From Apis mellifera (lineage: Eukaryota > Arthropoda > Insecta > Hymenoptera > Apidae), in NCBI RefSeq assembly GCF_003254395.2, contig NW_020555860.1, positions 247,924 through 311,923 on the forward strand: a stretch of DNA of 64,000 nt, given 5' to 3'. This document shows, piece after piece, positions 62,373 through 64,000 of the stretch (position 1 is the stretch's first letter; every line of letters begins with the position of its first letter). Position numbers and translations under genes: made by a program. A model generated the notes under the pieces. The model saw only the letters and a program-made list of their open reading frames with translations. It had not been told where the DNA came from and ran no database searches.

Positions 62373-64000
62373 ACATTTCGTTTCTGGCCGAGCTTGAGAT
62401 CTGACTTCATGTCCTTGGATCGAGATTGGCTAGATTCTTCAATACTTGTTTGAGAGTCGAACGGCTTGTGAATCTCTGGAAGCGAGATTGGATAATCCTT
62501 CTCAAAAAAGGAAAGTTCGCAAACAATTGACCTTTATGCCTGTTGAACGAAGGGGAAAAGTTCTTCGAGTGTATTGTTACTCGCCGCTTTTCCGCTGTCC
62601 CGAGATTGCCAGTTAAGTTTAAGAGAAGATTGTTTCATCGACACTATACGATAAGTGAGAGCTATTGAGACTCGGTCATTTTTTAGCATTGGCTCGACAT
62701 CATCAACGCCTTCAACTTCTTATCCTGAACAGTTATAGAACAGTTATAAGAGGTATCTTGATATATTACATGTATTACATGCGTATTACATCCCTTATCT
62801 AGGTTCTGAATAACTATCTCTGGGACAGTCACATCCGAGCCGATTCGCCGAAGATCATCAGAAGATTAAATCACGTTGTCCCGCAAATATCAGTACTAGA
62901 AATCTTGTTATGGGACATTGCCTACGATATGGTTCTGCGCGTTTTCTTACCAGGCGGTATAATAATTATCTGTTATGCGAACGATACATTCCTCACCGCC
63001 ACCGAGGATACTAAAAGAAGTTCTGTTTCGCAGAACTGAGAATGATCTCGGTGACCTTCGTCATTCGCCGATTGGTACTCAATGTGGCGTCACAGAAGAC
63101 AGAAACCATATGGTTTTTATTCGAGAAGGCGCCGAGCCATCCATTCGCTCTGGTTATGGTTGAATTGGCGAAGAATATCCTCCAGATAGATGAAACTATG
63201 AAGTACCTCGATCTCATTTAGCTTTTGTTGTTTTGATGTCCACTTCGGCCATCTGGTTCAACTTGAGAGGCAGTAACCATTCTTTACCGCTTATTGCCAA
63301 ATATAGAGAGATCCGAGGAAAATATTCACTGCCTCTATGTATGAAGCATTGCTTTATATGGTGCCTCCGTGTGGACTTGATGACAAATCTTCGAATAAAC
63401 AAATTGCGGGAGATCTAAAGCCGGCTTGCCGTCAAAGTTTCATAACTTTTGTATTCCTTCACAAGAATACAGTGCGAGAGTGATGATTTTGGCCGGGTTA
63501 CTGTCATTCCATTTCTTGGCAGAAAGTATATGAAAGTATATCAAAATGTACATGTATGTGAAAGTATATCAAAATGTAAGACTTGGTATAGACTCTCTGC
63601 TGTAACTCCAGCGAAAGCTGTTAGATTGGCGCCAAGTTCAACGCGTGACGAAGTAGGGAGATAAGCTTTCCAATTGCTTTTTTATCGGGATAATCTTGCC
63701 AATCCTGAATGGGTAGTTTGAACGAATGACACATGTGTTAACCTGTCACTGCAATTCTTACTTGTATCGGAAGAGAGATAATGGGAAAGTGCCATTACAC
63801 TCTGGACGAATGTAAAACATTCACGGAGGAGTGCTGTGTCTTAATCGGACAGATCGGAGCGGATTTCTTTCTGTCAATCATCGTTTCGTCCATGTTAGCG
63901 AGAAAAGATTGGCGCGCAGTAGCCTTCTTTTCTCGAAGAACTTATGTCATGGAAAGAAGACAACGAAGCGGGAATAGAAGATTTACTGCCATCAGCTTCG
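62373..64000 (+). mobile_element. R1-clade LINE ORF2 fragment, degenerate, runs off the window
   Basis: Abruptly GC-richer sequence. Plus-strand frames give reverse-transcriptase landmarks in order: LWKRDWIILLKKGK and LCLLNEGEKFFECIV (fingers, 62470-62575), ISVLEILLWDIAYDMVLRVF (62890-62945), IIIICYANDTFLTATEDT (62960-63015), FVIRRLVLNVASQKTETIWF (63055-63120), MKYLDLI (63198), ALYGASVWT near 63353, and the post-RT end VLIGQIGADFF, SMLARKDWRAVAFF (63840-63930). The catalytic YADD box reads YAND, so the first aspartate of the pair is lost. At least six frame changes disable it. Same family as the fragments at 25.3 and 38 kb. Its 5' truncation joins the repeat at about 62372. Confidence 0.88.

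Overview
ORGANISM. The window is a strikingly AT-rich stretch of animal nuclear DNA, most likely from a honeybee (Apis) or a close hymenopteran relative. Four things point there: an insect gustatory receptor gene with phase-consistent GT/AG introns; mariner elements whose termini and transposase match the mellifera subfamily; R1-clade LINE, BEL/Pao and piggyBac relics; and a nuclear mitochondrial insertion (numt) with insect gene order (ND6(-)/trnP/trnT(-)/ND4L/ND4/trnH/ND5/trnF) and bee-like AT content. No bacterial-style operon, origin or CRISPR is present. The species is an inference.

LAYOUT. 1-10.5 kb: AT-rich sequence without a gene, holding an unidentified degenerate coding remnant (7.1-7.5 kb) and an old broken mariner (8.34-9.04 kb). 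10.55-26.5 kb: the one convincing host gene, an eight-exon gustatory receptor on the + strand with a 6.4-kb and a 7.2-kb intron and a single one-base frameshift in exon 5. 25.3-39.1 kb: a transposon graveyard with a LINE 3' end, a piggyBac transposase relic, a BEL/Pao gag-protease relic, a composite mariner, a probable LTR and a second LINE 3' end. 39.2-42.95 kb: a diverged repeated block with gene-like pieces on the minus strand. 43.17-47.91 kb: the numt, with a partial tandem second copy. 47.91-49.07 kb: an inverted copy of part of the receptor's second intron (14.62-15.75 kb). 49.07-50.35 kb: a second mariner. 50.35-52.5 kb: another copy of the 39-43 kb block, followed by a degenerate tandem array (52.5-53.5 kb). 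53.85-62.37 kb: mostly AT-rich, with two low-confidence exon-like pieces and microsatellites. 62.37 kb to the end: reverse transcriptase of an R1-clade LINE on the + strand, running off the window.

MAIN POINTS. The receptor model is well supported: eight exons join with matching phases into about 423 codons with seven predicted membrane segments and the C-terminal TYxxVLxQ motif. Almost everything else is decaying mobile or duplicated DNA. The most unusual structure is 39-53 kb, where a numt with an internal repeat, an inverted piece of the receptor intron, a mariner and two copies of a local block are stitched together. The mariner sits exactly on the boundary between two unrelated duplicated segments, which suggests either transposon-linked rearrangement or an assembly join through a repeat.
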